From: Heliopora coerulea
Taxonomy: Eukaryota > Cnidaria > Anthozoa > Scleralcyonacea > Helioporidae
Direction: 5' to 3'
NCBI GenBank assembly: GCA_030142905.1
Contig: JASJOG010000012.1
Coordinates: forward strand, 62,001-126,000
Length of the DNA stretch: 64,000 nt
Below the pieces are notes generated by a model. The model was not told where the DNA came from. It made no database searches and saw only the letters and a program-made list of their open reading frames with translations. A program made the position numbers and the translations under genes. Positions within the stretch are counted from its first letter, which is position 1, and every line of letters starts with the position of its first letter. Positions 1 to 11,600 of the stretch are shown here, piece by piece.

Positions 1-428
1 AATGCAAAAAATCCCAAATTATTCTTGAGCTGCTTGAGTCAAGAAGAATGATGACACATAGGTAAATTGAGAACTTGAAGATACCAGTAAGATATAGCAA
101 GGAGTGAGGAAAAGGCACAAGAAAGATGGTGAGAAATGAAGACTTAAAAGAGCGAGGGCAACGAAAAAGAAGTAGGAAGAGCGAGGGTGAAGGAGAAAGG
201 AAGAGGCAGAAGATAGGGGAGGAAAAATTTTTAAAAATTGTATTATCTCTGTTAATGACCTACTTAGCATTTTATTTTGGAGTGGAGAGTTCACTTTTTT
301 AGGAGACTTCAACTTTGTTTTTTTTTTCTCACGAATCGAGACTTTCTAAAATGTTTTTGGGTTGACACTTAGAATATTTTTCTCAGAAGTTGACACTTGG
401 AATATTTTTGCACAGGCTGACACTTCAC

Positions 429-467
429 AAGAATTGACATTTAGAATATTTCTAAATGTCAATTCTT
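429..467. repeat. 39-bp near-perfect palindrome, copy A
   Basis: The sequence reads almost identically on both strands, with arms AAGAATTGACATTTAGAA. It sits among direct repeats of a TTGACACTT..GAATATTTTT motif at 364-428. Copies lie at 18450-18488 and, with one arm mismatch, 35470-35508. Confidence 0.75.
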
Positions 468-692
468 TATTTTTTTTTTTACACTTTTTGACAGGTATAA
501 TATATTTTGCACATGAAATATACCCACACTAATTGATATTTACAATATGTTTACATATGTTGACACTATATTTCTACACATACAAAACTGGAATGTTACG
601 CAGGTGGTGTTGAACTACCTGTGAAAAGCTAGATGGGTTAAGTTACTCCCGAAAATCCGTTTAAGCTTTTCACATATACTTCCACACATTTC

Positions 693-947
693 AACGGCCG
701 TTTTCATACTACAGACGTTCAATTCGTCTCGTATAAAGACGAGGAAAGACGAACTGAACGTCCAGACGATCTAAATGAATTAGTGCGTCTAAGTAAACGA
801 ACTAAATCATTCAGGTCGTCTAGATGTTTAGTTCGTCTTTGCTCGTCTTTATACGAGGCGAATTAAATCAGACAAGATAAAAATCTTCGCCTTAAGTTGT
901 TCAGACGGATTAAACAGATTAGACGGATTAGTGCAAAAACGGCCAGT
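693..947. mobile_element. Palindromic MITE, copy A
   Basis: The terminal inverted repeats begin AACGGCCGTTTTCATA on the left and, reading inward on the other strand, ACTGGCCGTTTTTGCA on the right. Internally the arms pair again through a segment with the motif CTCGTATAAAGACGAG, giving a long imperfect hairpin. No coding capacity remains, so this is a non-autonomous DNA element; its superfamily cannot be named from the ends alone. Confidence 0.6.
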
Positions 948-2082
948 ACCAAGTATCTACACATGTTAGCGTAACAATGTCGGAGGTGGCTATTGCAGTT
1001 TCTTCGAAAGTAAAGAAGCGAAAACCCGATCCCCAGAAAACATAAAATATTATGGTGGAGAATGAAAATGAATATCATGGTTGGTAAACCTGTTGTCGGT
1101 GATACAAAGTCCGAACATCTCACCTTGCGGAGAAGTCTCAGAAAATGAACAACTCTATCCTAGCTCTGAGAAATTGAACGTCAATTTCATCACCGAGTAA
1201 CATTATAAGATGGATACTTCATGCTTCGGAGACAATATTTAAGTTCACTTGTTTACAGGATGGATAAAGCTGTTCATTTCCTGAAACTTATCTACCATAG
1301 AAACGTTGATAAACTCGTTCATATGATAAGAGTGACTTTCAACATATCTTCATCTATTTGCCATTCAACCAGATTTAATTGAAAATGAGAACGAACACCT
1401 CTATTTATACTTCTGAAAATCATTTTCCTTCATCAATCGATCAATCAACTAATCAATCAATCAATCAATCAATCGATCGATCATCTATTCATACAGGCAA
1501 CACATAGGAACACAAGATTGGTTCAAACGCATCAAAAAATAAACAAAGAGGAAATGAATGTTTAATCAGTGTCTGTAAATGTGATACAGAACTGCTTAAT
1601 AAAACATCGGTTGTGTAGCACATTTCCAGATATTTTATTACTCAGCTCTTGATCAAAATTGCAGACACTGTTGCTGCCTTCTGCATCGCAATTTTCACTG
1701 TAAAACTGATTTCTCTTTACTTTTTCAATCGCTTAGAAACTTTTAACAGTATTCCAAAGATGACTTAACTCATTTTTCAGAAGAAGTCTACAAAATTTGA
1801 CTCTATTCTGGATCTAGAAATGAGCAGATTAAGTTACGCCTTGTGGCGGTATACCCTGATAAAGAATGGCCACGCACTTTGTAAAGAGTAATTAACGGCC
1901 AATGAATGCGCGTATTTTTAAAAATGGTCTTGTAATTTATTTTCAAAAGCAGCAGGGATGATTTTCAGTGCGTGGAAAAAAATTAAGTTACTGTATTTTA
2001 TTATAATCGGGCGACTGATTGTACATGCTAGAAGTATTAAAGAAAAATGTTGAGGTCAAAATGCTCTTATTGGGGTTAAGTC
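948..2082. other. Non-coding stretch after the MITE, copy A
   Basis: No convincing exon is visible. It contains an (ATCA)n microsatellite at 1431-1484. A 22-codon plus-strand frame at 977-1045 was considered and rejected. The same stretch recurs at 18970-20103 and 35989-37123. Confidence 0.5.
1431..1484. repeat. (ATCA)n microsatellite, copy A
   Basis: Runs of ATCA with interspersed ATCG units. The same tract lies at 19453-19506 and 36472-36525. Confidence 0.9.

Positions 2083-2154
<72 letters not shown>
2083..2154. repeat. (AAT)n microsatellite, copy A
   Basis: About 24 AAT triplets with one AAC. The tract is shorter in B (20104-20144) and C (37124-37160), so it has changed length since duplication. 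Confidence 0.95.
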
Positions 2155-2156
<2 letters not shown>

Positions 2157-2660
2157 GCTGTCCTTCGTTGCCAAAGATGACTGTCTTGTGTTTGAGTTGA
2201 GGCCTATCCCAATTCTCGAAACAAGACGCCTTGCACAGTTCCAAAGGCAGTTGGTGTTGTGCCTCCACCAGACTGCCTCTTTGGTTCTCAACGCCTGATA
2301 CAATGTGGTGCACAGGAGTGCAACGAACATTGTTGACGAGGAGATCGCCCCGCAGTAGCAACTCACTTGCTGGTTGATGCCATCCGTTGGCCTCAGTTGA
2401 GGCTCCTCCGTATTCCATCTGGTGTTCATGCCATTGGTTCTAGGATGAGCTCTTCTGCCGCTTGCACCACCAGACATCCTGCTGCCGATGTCTGGACCTG
2501 TATCCCCAGGTAGAGAGGCACGAGGGTACTATCACTTGCCCAAAGTGAACCCTCAGACTAGTGGAGGGAATGAGTCGTCTTACTTCTCCATTCTAGACCG
2601 ACTCTAAGCAAGGTCTAGCCACTGCCCAAGGGCTTAAGTCTAGTTCGTAGATAAACTGGA
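2155..2660 (-). mobile_element. Unidentified retroposon-like segment ending in (ATT)n, copy A
   Basis: Read on the minus strand, a GC-richer segment unlike its AT-rich surroundings runs into the (ATT)n tract at 2154-2083. That arrangement is typical of the 3' end of a LINE or SINE. Two overlapping minus-strand frames stay open for over 100 codons, but neither resembles a protein I know. No A or B box of a tRNA-derived SINE was found. Confidence 0.35.
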
Positions 2661-3026
2661 GTCAAACTGAAACGTCACTGTCGTTACAGTAACCACTAAA
2701 ATGACCATTCTATGCAATAGTCCTTCATGACAAGGTTTTGTAACCTACGACATTCAGTTTTATTCACCACAACATCATGCACGTTTTTTGGGTTTAAGTT
2801 ACACATTCAATAACGAAACGTGAAGACTAAACCTAGAAAACTTTAAGAGATAAACTGTGGAAGAACGCACCGCTGCACCTCAACAGAAGACAGCGTCACA
2901 GCATATCTGGGAACAAACTGGAGTTTACATAAGAGACGATAAACATCGACCCAGATAATACACCTTTAGTTGTTTATTACCAGAAAATATATTCTCATTA
3001 ATGCAAAAATGCATATTAATATTGCA

Positions 3027-4690
3027 GAGTCAGCAAAAAATGATTCTGCTGAGTCAGCAAAAAATGATTCTGCTGAGTCAGCAAAAAATGATTCTGCTGA
3101 GTCAGCAAAAAATGATTCTGCTGAGTCAGCAAAAAATGATTCTGCTGAGTCAGCAAAAAATGATTCTGCTGAGTCAGCAAAAAATGATTCTGCTGAGTCA
3201 GCAAAAAATGATTCTGCTGAGTCAGCAAAAAATGATTCTGCTGAGTCAGCAAAAAATGATTCTGCTGAGTCAGCAAAAAATGATTCTGCTGAGTCAGCAA
3301 AAAATGATTCTGCTGAGTCAGCAAAAAATGATTCTGCTGAGTCAGCAAAAAATGATTCTGCTGAGTCAGCAAAAAATGATTCTGCTGAGTCAGCAAGAAA
3401 TGATTCTGCTGAGTCAGCAAGAAATGATTCTGCTGAGTCAGCAAGAAATGATTCTGCTGAGTCAGCAAAAAATGATTCTGCTGAGTCAGCAAAAAATGAT
3501 TCTGCTGAGTCAGCAAAAAATGATTCTGCTGAGTCAGCAAAAAATGATTCTGCTGAGTCAGCAAAAAATGATTCTGCTGAGTCAGCAAAAAATGATTCTG
3601 CTGAGTCAGCAAAAAATGATTCTGCTGAGTCAGCAAAAAATGATTCTGCTGAGTCAGCAAAAAATGATTCTGCTGAGTCAGCAAAAAATGATTCTGCTGA
3701 GTCAGCAAAAAATGATTCTGCTGAGTCAGCAAAAAATGATTCTGCTGAGTCAGCAAAAAATGATTCTGCTGAGTCAGCAAAAAATGATTCTGCTGAGTCA
3801 GCAAAAAATGATTCTGCTGAGTCAGCAAAAAATGATTCTGCTGAGTCAGCAAAAAATGATTCTGCTGAGTCAGCAAAAAATGATTCTGCTGAGTCAGCAA
3901 AAAATGATTCTGCTGAGTCAGCAAAAAATGATTCTGCTGAGTCAGCAAAAAATGATTCTGCTGAGTCAGCAAAAAATGATTCTGCTGAGTCAGCAAAAAA
4001 TGATTCTGCTGAGTCAGCAAAAAATGATTCTGCTGAGTCAGCAAAAAATGATTCTGCTGAGTCAGCAAAAAATGATTCTGCTGAGTCAGCAAAAAATGAT
4101 TCTGCTGAGTCAGCAAAAAATGATTCTGCTGAGTCAGCAAAAAATGATTCTGCTGAGTCAGCAAAAAATGATTCTGCTGAGTCAGCAAAAAATGATTCTG
4201 CTGAGTCAGCAAAAAATGATTCTGCTGAGTCAGCAAAAAATGATTCTGCTGAGTCAGCAAAAAATGATTCTGCTGAGTCAGCAAAAAATGATTCTGCTGA
4301 GTCAGCAAAAAATGATTCTGCTGAGTCAGCAAAAAATGATTCTGCTGAGTCAGCAAAAAATGATTCTGCTGAGTCAGCAAAAAATGATTCTGCTGAGTCA
4401 GCAAAAAATGATTCTGCTGAGTCAGCAAAAAATGATTCTGCTGAGTCAGCAAAAAATGATTCTGCTGAGTCAGCAAAAAATGATTCTGCTGAGTCAGCAA
4501 AAAATGATTCTGCTGAGTCAGCAAAAAATGATTCTGCTGAGTCAGCAAAAAATGATTCTGCTGAGTCAGCAAAAAATGATTCTGCTGAGTCAGCAAAAAA
4601 TGATTCTGCTGAGTCAGCAAAAAATGAAACTGCTGAGTCAGCAAAAAATGATACTGCTGATTCAGCAAGAAATGATACTGCTGAGTGAGC
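3027..4690. repeat. 24-bp T-MARE minisatellite, copy A (69 units)
   Basis: Exactly 69 units of 24 bp run from 3027 to 4682, then a degenerate partial unit. Each unit starts GAGTCAGCAAAAAATG and ends ATTCTGCT, so every junction forms the 13-bp palindrome TGCTGAGTCAGCA. This equals the published T-MARE consensus for Maf dimers and contains the AP-1 core TGAGTCA. Three adjacent units near 3394-3460 read GCAAGAAATG, and the last few units carry extra substitutions, as expected at an array edge. Because 24 is a multiple of three, long open frames exist on both strands; these are by-products, not genes. Confidence 0.97.
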
Positions 4691-4710
4691 AAAACAAAAT
4701 GCTTATTCAA

Positions 4711-6150
4711 CAAAAAGTCTTGAGAAATACTAACCTACCATAAAACAAGGCAGTCCTTTGGCATGGAAACCACACAAATATCGTTCAAACTCCAGGATAT
4801 TGTCTTTATTTTGAACAGATTGTACACCTGAACTTGGCAAGGAAACCTAAACAAAGAAGAGCACAGTTGGTCAGAACGTTGAACATGTGCTGGGTGGTTC
4901 ATCCGTTCATTACCGACAAGACAATTTCCTTGAAACTCTTTAAGAAGAGATAAACTGTGGAAGAACGCACCCCTGCACCTCAACAGAAGACAGCGTCACA
5001 GCATATCTGGGAACAAACTGGGACTACAATGGAGTTTACATAATAAGAGACGATAAACATCGACCCAGATAATACACCTTTAGTTGTTTATTACCACAAA
5101 ATATATTCTCATTAATACAAAAATGCATATTAAAGACGAAGGTTCAAGACATTAAGTTTACAAGCAGTAAAATGTCTTACGACATCCATCTTCCTTGTCC
5201 TTGCTTTCTTTCTTCGTAGCAGATGTTGCAGCAGACACGTTCAAATCAATTCAGTTCCCAAGAGAGTTAAAACAGTGAAAGCATTGGCTAAACCAGTTCA
5301 CTGGCTAAACCTATTGGCCAAGGTTGTCGCAAGGTTCTTTAAAAAGTTGTCCAATCACAACAAAATGCATTAAATCTCTTAGGAATACGAATTTAAGAGG
5401 GAATTATTTATTTCGTGTTGTTAATGAATTTTGCGTTTGCTGTCAACGAAATTTGATAAGCCTGAATGTACAACTTCGTAGCAGAACTTGAACTGCGCTT
5501 AGTTATAAAAAAAAGGAGTGTTCTTCGTCTAATAAACAGAAGTAATGAGATTAATTATATTTCTATAGTTAAATAGGTAATAGCATGGTTTCCAGTGCAA
5601 TTTGCGAAAAACACGCACGGGTGAGTTTTTCAAACACTATCAAGATAGCACGAGTCCAAAGAACAACTGCTTTTTTAGGTCTTTGAAAAACTCAGCAGTT
5701 CGTGTTGTTTTTGAATCCACTGCCCTCAGTCAGTCAGAATTAAATAGATATACGAGGGTTCAATTCTGGTGGATGACTGTCGGCTATTTCAATGCAAAAA
5801 ATCCCAAATTATTCTTGAGCTGCTTGAGTCAAGAAGAATGATGACACATAGGTAAACTGAGAACTTGAAGATACCAGTAAGACATAGCAAGGAGTGAGGA
5901 AAAGGCACAAGAAAGATGGTGAGAAATGAAGCCATGAAAGAGCCTGAGGAAGGAAAAAGAAGTAGGAAGAGTGAGGAGGAAGGAGAAAGGAAGAGGTAGA
6001 AGGTAGGGGAGGAAAAATTTTTAAAAATTGCGCTATATATTTTAATGACCTACTTATCATTTTATTTTGGAGTAGAGTTGGGTTTTTTTAACACAAATCG
6101 AGACTTTCGAAAATTTTATTGGGTAATGGTATCCATTATCCAAGACACAG
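4711..6150. repeat. Internal repeat S2, copy A
   Basis: This segment is a diverged relative of S1 (15294-18380). The part 4711-5465 matches 15294-15945 and the part from 5466 matches from 17697, so S2 equals S1 with about 1.75 kb removed from its middle. No gene is recognised. Copy A also contains an extra insert at 4936-5136. Confidence 0.8.
4936..5136. repeat. Second, array-less copy of the minisatellite left flank
   Basis: About 200 bp nearly identical to the sequence just before the array (2840-3020, and 20830-21030 in B) reappears after the array in copy A. It runs to ATGCATATTAA and then passes into AGACGAAGG with no 24-bp unit at all. B lacks it, so it arose by a recombination involving the array flank. 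Confidence 0.85.
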
Positions 6151-6743
6151 AATCCTTTTCAATTGCATAATTCAGTATAAGATAAAAACAATTTTATTTT
6201 TGTCAATTTTTCATTCGTACCGAATCATCTTTACACAAAAACAGACGTTACAGAAATTTACACGAGAAATGACGGTGATAAATCATTACAAAGTATCAAG
6301 TTTGAATTTGATGTATAGAGAACAATACATGGGCGTTTGGATACATGGAACTTATTTTTCAGTGTTCAGTTTAATCTATTAGTTTGTATACCAATCAGAG
6401 TTTACCCAACCTCTCCGAGTATTTGCATCAGGCTATATAAACACAAGGTAATTATGGAAAAGTGAATCATTGAAAAATTGTCAACTCCTTACTTACCTTG
6501 AGACCACTGTTCAGCTCAGGCCTAGCACTTCCTATATAAACACAACAAAACAGTTCCTATTTCTTTTACAAAATAAGCAAAGAACTAAGCAATAATCATT
6601 GTTAATAACGAAATTTTTTCTCAGTATCAAATGGTAATTTCTCCTTATTGGTTCGCAAACAAATCGGAGCTTCCCAACCGCAGCAAGAACACGTTCTGGC
6701 ATCAAGCGGCGCATATGATGTCATGACCGTGTTTCCATAGCCT
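6151..6743. other. AT-rich stretch between S2 and the LTR, copy A
   Basis: I see no exon, RNA gene or repeat in this stretch. Counterparts lie at 23724-24316 and 40177-40769. Confidence 0.4.
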
Positions 6744-6748
6744 GATAT

Positions 6749-7300
6749 TGTTACGTGACAGTCGTCACGCGCCGAGAACATTCTCGAACATTCGAATTTC
6801 CTATAGTATTTACTTAGTCATACCGCTTATTCATACTGAGATTGTAATTTTGCTGACTCATGCTGATGTAAGTACTTTTTAGGTTACTTGAGTCATGAAC
6901 ATTGTCATGCTTTTTAGGTTACTTGAGTCATGAGCATTTTCATGACTGTTTGTAAAAATAGTATATTAGGTCATTTTAAGAAATGACGTAAGTTGACGTC
7001 ATAGTTTACGGACAGCCTATATAAGCGCGACTCGCTCCGGCCCTCGGTCTGTTATTGTGTGTTGTTTCATGTTGATATGTGCTCAAGATCGTTACCTGAA
7101 TACAAGAAGTTAACAGTTGGTTGGAACGCTTTGCTGCTGGAACCTTTTATCATCTTTCACCGTTGGGTCGTCAGAGTCGCAAGCTTAAAAGTGTCGAGAC
7201 GACAGATAAGCCTTGAACATTTTTAGTTATTTTCTTAACTCTTTAGTTTCTTTTCGCGTTTGTGAATAAATCTTTTCGTTTCTTGTTACACGTCAGTAAC
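6749..7300 (+). mobile_element. Solo LTR of a retrotransposon, copy A
   Basis: A 552-bp segment starts TGTTACGTGAC, ends GTCAGTAAC and is bracketed by the 5-bp direct repeat GATAT (6744-6748 and 7301-7305). The ends pair imperfectly as an inverted repeat, although the final A expected of an LTR ending in CA is missing. Inside are two 35-bp tandem repeats, each with a TTGAGTCATG site, a CRE (TGACGTCA, 6994-7001), a TATA box (7018-7025) and AATAAA (7265-7270), in the U3-R-U5 order. No internal retrotransposon domain is nearby. The element is duplicated intact in B and C, so it predates the duplication. Confidence 0.65.
6851..7025 (+). promoter_or_regulatory. LTR enhancer and core promoter rich in bZIP sites, copy A
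   Basis: In order: TGCTGACTCA at 6851-6860 (a half T-MARE with an AP-1 core), TTGAGTCATG in each 35-bp repeat (6875-6909 and 6910-6944), TGACGTAA near 6984, the palindromic CRE TGACGTCA at 6994-7001 and TATATAAG at 7018-7025. The spacing fits a pol II core promoter starting around 7045-7055. Activity is inferred. Equivalent sites occur in the LTRs of B and C. Confidence 0.55.
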
Positions 7301-7305
7301 GATAT

Positions 7306-8137
7306 AAACACGGTAACTGACCAATCATTGCGTGCGTAGTAAGTAATTTAATTTATAAAAAGTTATAGTATTGTAGCAAGGACATAATAGTGAAGCAATC
7401 TGGGTTTTCATGTTCAGTAAAGAGCTAGAGTATATCAGGTCAAGGCAACAGTATGGGTTTTATCTCTGACTGTTATTAACATCCCTCACAGGAGATCAAA
7501 GTTAATGAAGTGAGGGACATTATCAACGTGATAAGATGCAGTTAGCATCTCGACATCCGAGAGTTACAACGAGCTCTGGATTAAATATGCGATAATACGC
7601 AATCATCTATTGAAGGGTGCTAAGAGTTAGACGCGCGGTCTCGCACAGTCATTTATATTGGGGTGGCAAGTACAGCGACAGTCTCGGATGGGTACACACT
7701 TAAACACACCAAATAAAACTTTACCTCTCAATTTGTCTTTCAGATAAGGAATTTAAACGGCTTTCATTTCGAATTTAGACTTTTGCCAATGAGTCGTAAG
7801 GGTACCGGACCAATGGTCGAAGCGAGAAGGTTCCGCAGGCGGGTCACTTCAAACTTTCAAAGAATTTTTTTTGAAATGGCAACTCTGATCTAGCGAGAAA
7901 CAAGTAAATAGTTAAATACAAGTAAGCAACTCCGTCACTTATCTTCAATGATTATCTGCAATCGCTCGTTTTGTTTACACGGATCAGATGAGAGAAAAAA
8001 AATTAAAATAATTGTTTGCCTCTTCCATTGACTTTCTATCAGAAAAAACTCTCAAAATTGTACACTATAGGGAACGCATTTCATCCACTGGTTCCGAAAA
8101 AGATTGCATTCGACTCCATCATTTGGGAATAATTCAT
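7306..8137. other. Non-coding stretch downstream of the LTR, copy A
   Basis: No exon, RNA gene or repeat could be recognised. It lies beyond the 3' end of the lipoxygenase-like gene on the minus strand and may include 3' flanking sequence. Counterparts: 24879-25710 and 41332-42168. Confidence 0.4.
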
Positions 8138-8345
8138 GTATTCATTCATTCATTCATTCATTCATTCATTCATTCATTTCTTCCTTCCTTCCTTCTTTCA
8201 CTAATTTATTTATTTATTTGTTTATTTATTTATATATTCATTAATTAATTTTTTATTTATTCATGTATCTAGATACATATATATATTTATTTATTTATTC
8301 ATTTACTTATCTATGTGTTTATTTATTTACTATTTATTATTTATG
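8138..8345. repeat. (ATTC)n / (CTTC)n / (TTTA)n microsatellite, copy A
   Basis: Successive tetranucleotide runs with different units. Lengths differ in B (25712-25915) and C (42170-42355). Confidence 0.9.
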
Positions 8346-8609
8346 TTTTACTGACTTGCCTACTCTTTTTCTTACTTATTTACTTAAGTGCTACTTACTT
8401 TCTTAATGGCTTATTCATTGGTTCGTTTATTTACACGTAGAAGTCACTTTGAAATCATTGCATAATATGCTGACACTTCCTTTTAATGATACAATGTTAT
8501 ATCAAATACAACAAAATTAGTCCAATAATCATGGTTGTAAAAGTGCCGGCTACGTAACTGACACTAAATTTATCTTACTTACCAACCTCACCATAGTTTA
8601 CTATCTGTA

Positions 8610-11600
8610 CTACGTACTAATGCTGTTAGTGATAAAGTCTGGTAGAAGATAAGGATAAGGTAAATGTCCACTTCTCGATCGTATAGCGTTTGCAAAAGCC
8701 AGTTTCTTGGTTATTTCTACGAAATCGTTCGCAAAGAAATCCAGCACTAGTTTCCTGGTTTTGCAGTCCTGAAGTTTTGGTCCGTAGTCGAACAGTTTGT
8801 CCAAATGCGACGATGCAATGTTCGAGAAAAATTCAACTTGATCCTGGCAAAGACGACCAAACAAAATTTGCCCAATAAACGTGATTTGGAAACGAAACAA
8901 CTTATAAAAGAAATAAAACACTCTGCCTTTCTCTATCCTGGAAGAAAGAAAGAAAAGACTGTGCCGCAATCTACTACTTGACGATATGGCAGAAAACATA
9001 TATAGTACACAACACTCCATCAACCATAGCATACTATAACATACCACACCGCACCGTGCCATACTATGCAATACCACACCGTACGATGTAATATCGCTAT
9101 GTCATGTCATACCATACCATAACATTCTAGAAAATAACACTTAGCAACACTACCATACCACACAAGAAACAGCATAGCATTACCTATGTATAATATCATG
9201 CTATGCTATACCACTCCATAACACAACTGGTCATCAGGTATCATGCAGTAGCAAATGGCACGTAATATCATGCCAGATCACACTAAACTTCCCATATCAC
9301 TCAACATACTGTCCACGCCACCATACAATCTGCAACCCTTAGAACCACTACCCCTATCGAGAAATGTCCAAAGACCATGCAATGTAGAGCACAACACAAC
9401 GACATTAATTTCACGGCTACAATTAAAATACACTAGTAAAACTTACCAGAGCCTTGACTTTATTGCCCAACGTTAAATTTGAGAAGACATCATTATTTTC
9501 GTCATCAGCTAAGAGCCGAAATGGCGCGTTGGGTATAAATCCTCCATACTCCATCTGGGGATATGTTACAGCGGCGTGATGACCAGTGGCTAACCAAATT
9601 AATCTCAAGAGAACTGTTTTCAAGCTTCTCCGGTCTTTTAACTCGTTTGGAAAATTTCTGACCTGAAATTTTCAAACAAGAAAAGTTAATCGAAGTCTAA
9701 ACACGCTCTTTTTCTCTTTTTTACCTTTTCCGTTCATCATTCTTTGATTCTTGCATTCTTGCCTTCTCACCCTCCCGACCACGCTTTCTTTTCGCACCCT
9801 TTCCATTTCCTTCTTTTCTTTTTGATTCCTTTCTATTCTATTTCTTTCCTTCATTCTTTCTCCTTCTGCCATATTCCTTCCTTCCTAATTCCCCTTCTCT
9901 CCCAGCATCCATATTCTTTACCTTCACTTCCATCATGTCAACAACTTTTCCTTTTCTTTGCAATTTTACTTACTATTCCCCTCGAGGACGCACTCTGGTT
10001 TCCATCACTGGACACCAAATCCACCCACTGTTGCAGTTCACTATCTGTTTGAACTTTAGAATCATCGTGATAATACCTATCATAAGCCAGAATACAAAAT
10101 AAAAAAAGAAATATTTTTCATATTAAACCTCTGCAGTTTCAAAAAACCTTAACTAGAACTTACTAGAACTTTCACTACTTACAAATCCACGAAACTATCA
10201 ACCAATTTCCTAATACCCCCAAAAATCAATCTTCCATCGTCTCGATAAGGATAATAAGGAAGGACGGAACTGTCATTTACACCTCGTTTCTACGGCAAAA
10301 AGAGGAATTTATTTTTTCTTTATCTTTTGTCCGACGACCAACGATGATTAAGTGAAAGCCAACACACGAGGCATTCTAGAAAACAGCATACAATACAGCG
10401 TGATACAACGCAGTGCATCGCGACACTAATATTGTATTAGTATGTTGATAATAATAATAATAATAATAACAATGACAGTAACAACAATAATAAAAATAAC
10501 GATAACAATAATAATAATAATAATAACACTAATGACAATAATCATAATTACAATTATATCTAACTATTAAATTATCTAGTGAGCTGATGACTAACGACGA
10601 CAAACGGGAATGAACTATTATGTCACTGAAATTGTGAGTGAATAGTCTTACTATTCTCTAGAAAAATAATGTATAATAGTGTAGCACAGCCTGTTATAGA
10701 GAAGTGTAACGGCATCGTATGGTATAGCACAGCGTAGTATAGCATAGCATGAAAATGGTATCCCTTACTACAGTATAATGTAATGTATCGTATTGTATAG
10801 TATAATGTAGCATTGCATTGCATAGTATAGTATAGCATAGTATAGTATGATATAGAATGGTATAGCATAGTATAGTATGGTATAGAATAATATAGTACAG
10901 TTTAGTACAGTATAGTATAGTACAGTATAGTATACTATAATATAGTATAGTACAGTATGGTGTAGTATAGTAGAGAATGGTTTAGTATAGTATAGTATAG
11001 TATTGTATAATATAGTATAGTATAATATAGTATAGTATAATATAGTATAGTATAATATAGTATAGTACAGTACAGTACAGTATAGTGTAGTATAGTATAG
11101 TATAGAATAGTATAGTATAGTATAGTATAGTATAGAATAGTATAGTTTTAGTATAGTATAGTATATATTACAGTATAATATTCTATGATATGGTATAGCA
11201 TGATATATAACATTATGGAGAATTTATTTAATAAAGTGTAGTGTGGTGATCTATATGGAGAATACGTTCCTCTCAATGTACGACATAGCTTTCAGGGTGA
11301 ATAAAGTACCTGTAAATCGACTTCTAAATCCAAATCATTGAAAGTCATTTCGTTGTAGTTCTTATTAATGATTTCCACTGATATGGAATAGTCCATAGAA
11401 AGTAAAGTGTACAAAGGTCCACTTGGACCTGAAACGAATTATAAACAAAGAACATTGTCTTAAAATAAGTAACGAGGTAAACAGGCAAGTCTTGAATTAC
11501 AAAAACTATCGGGAAGATGATGATGCTAAATTGGCAATAAACTCTATCTATGGCAACAAACAAGAGAGGACGGGAGAATCCACGAGAAGTCAAAAAAAAA

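Noticed and set aside
977..1045. A 22-codon plus-strand frame (MSEVAIAVSSKVKKRKPDPQ..) with an acceptable start context, repeated in B and C.
   Set aside because: Too short, no donor site at its end and no recognised relative; the copies are identical because of duplication, not selection.
3027..4690. A CRISPR array, suggested by the regular repeats.
   Set aside because: Units are contiguous with no unique spacers, and the DNA is eukaryotic with spliced genes.
2970..4743. Very long open frames through the 24-bp arrays on both strands (also at 21085-22437 and 37907-40086), such as SAESAKND or FFADSAES repeats.
   Set aside because: The unit length is a multiple of three and lacks stops in several frames, so openness is automatic. 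There is no initiation context, no signal or domain, and no codon bias distinguishing one frame.
5602..5841. 79-codon frame repeated at 17832, 23175 and 34853.
   Set aside because: It does not start with ATG and resembles no protein. Its conservation follows from S1/S2 and the segmental duplication.
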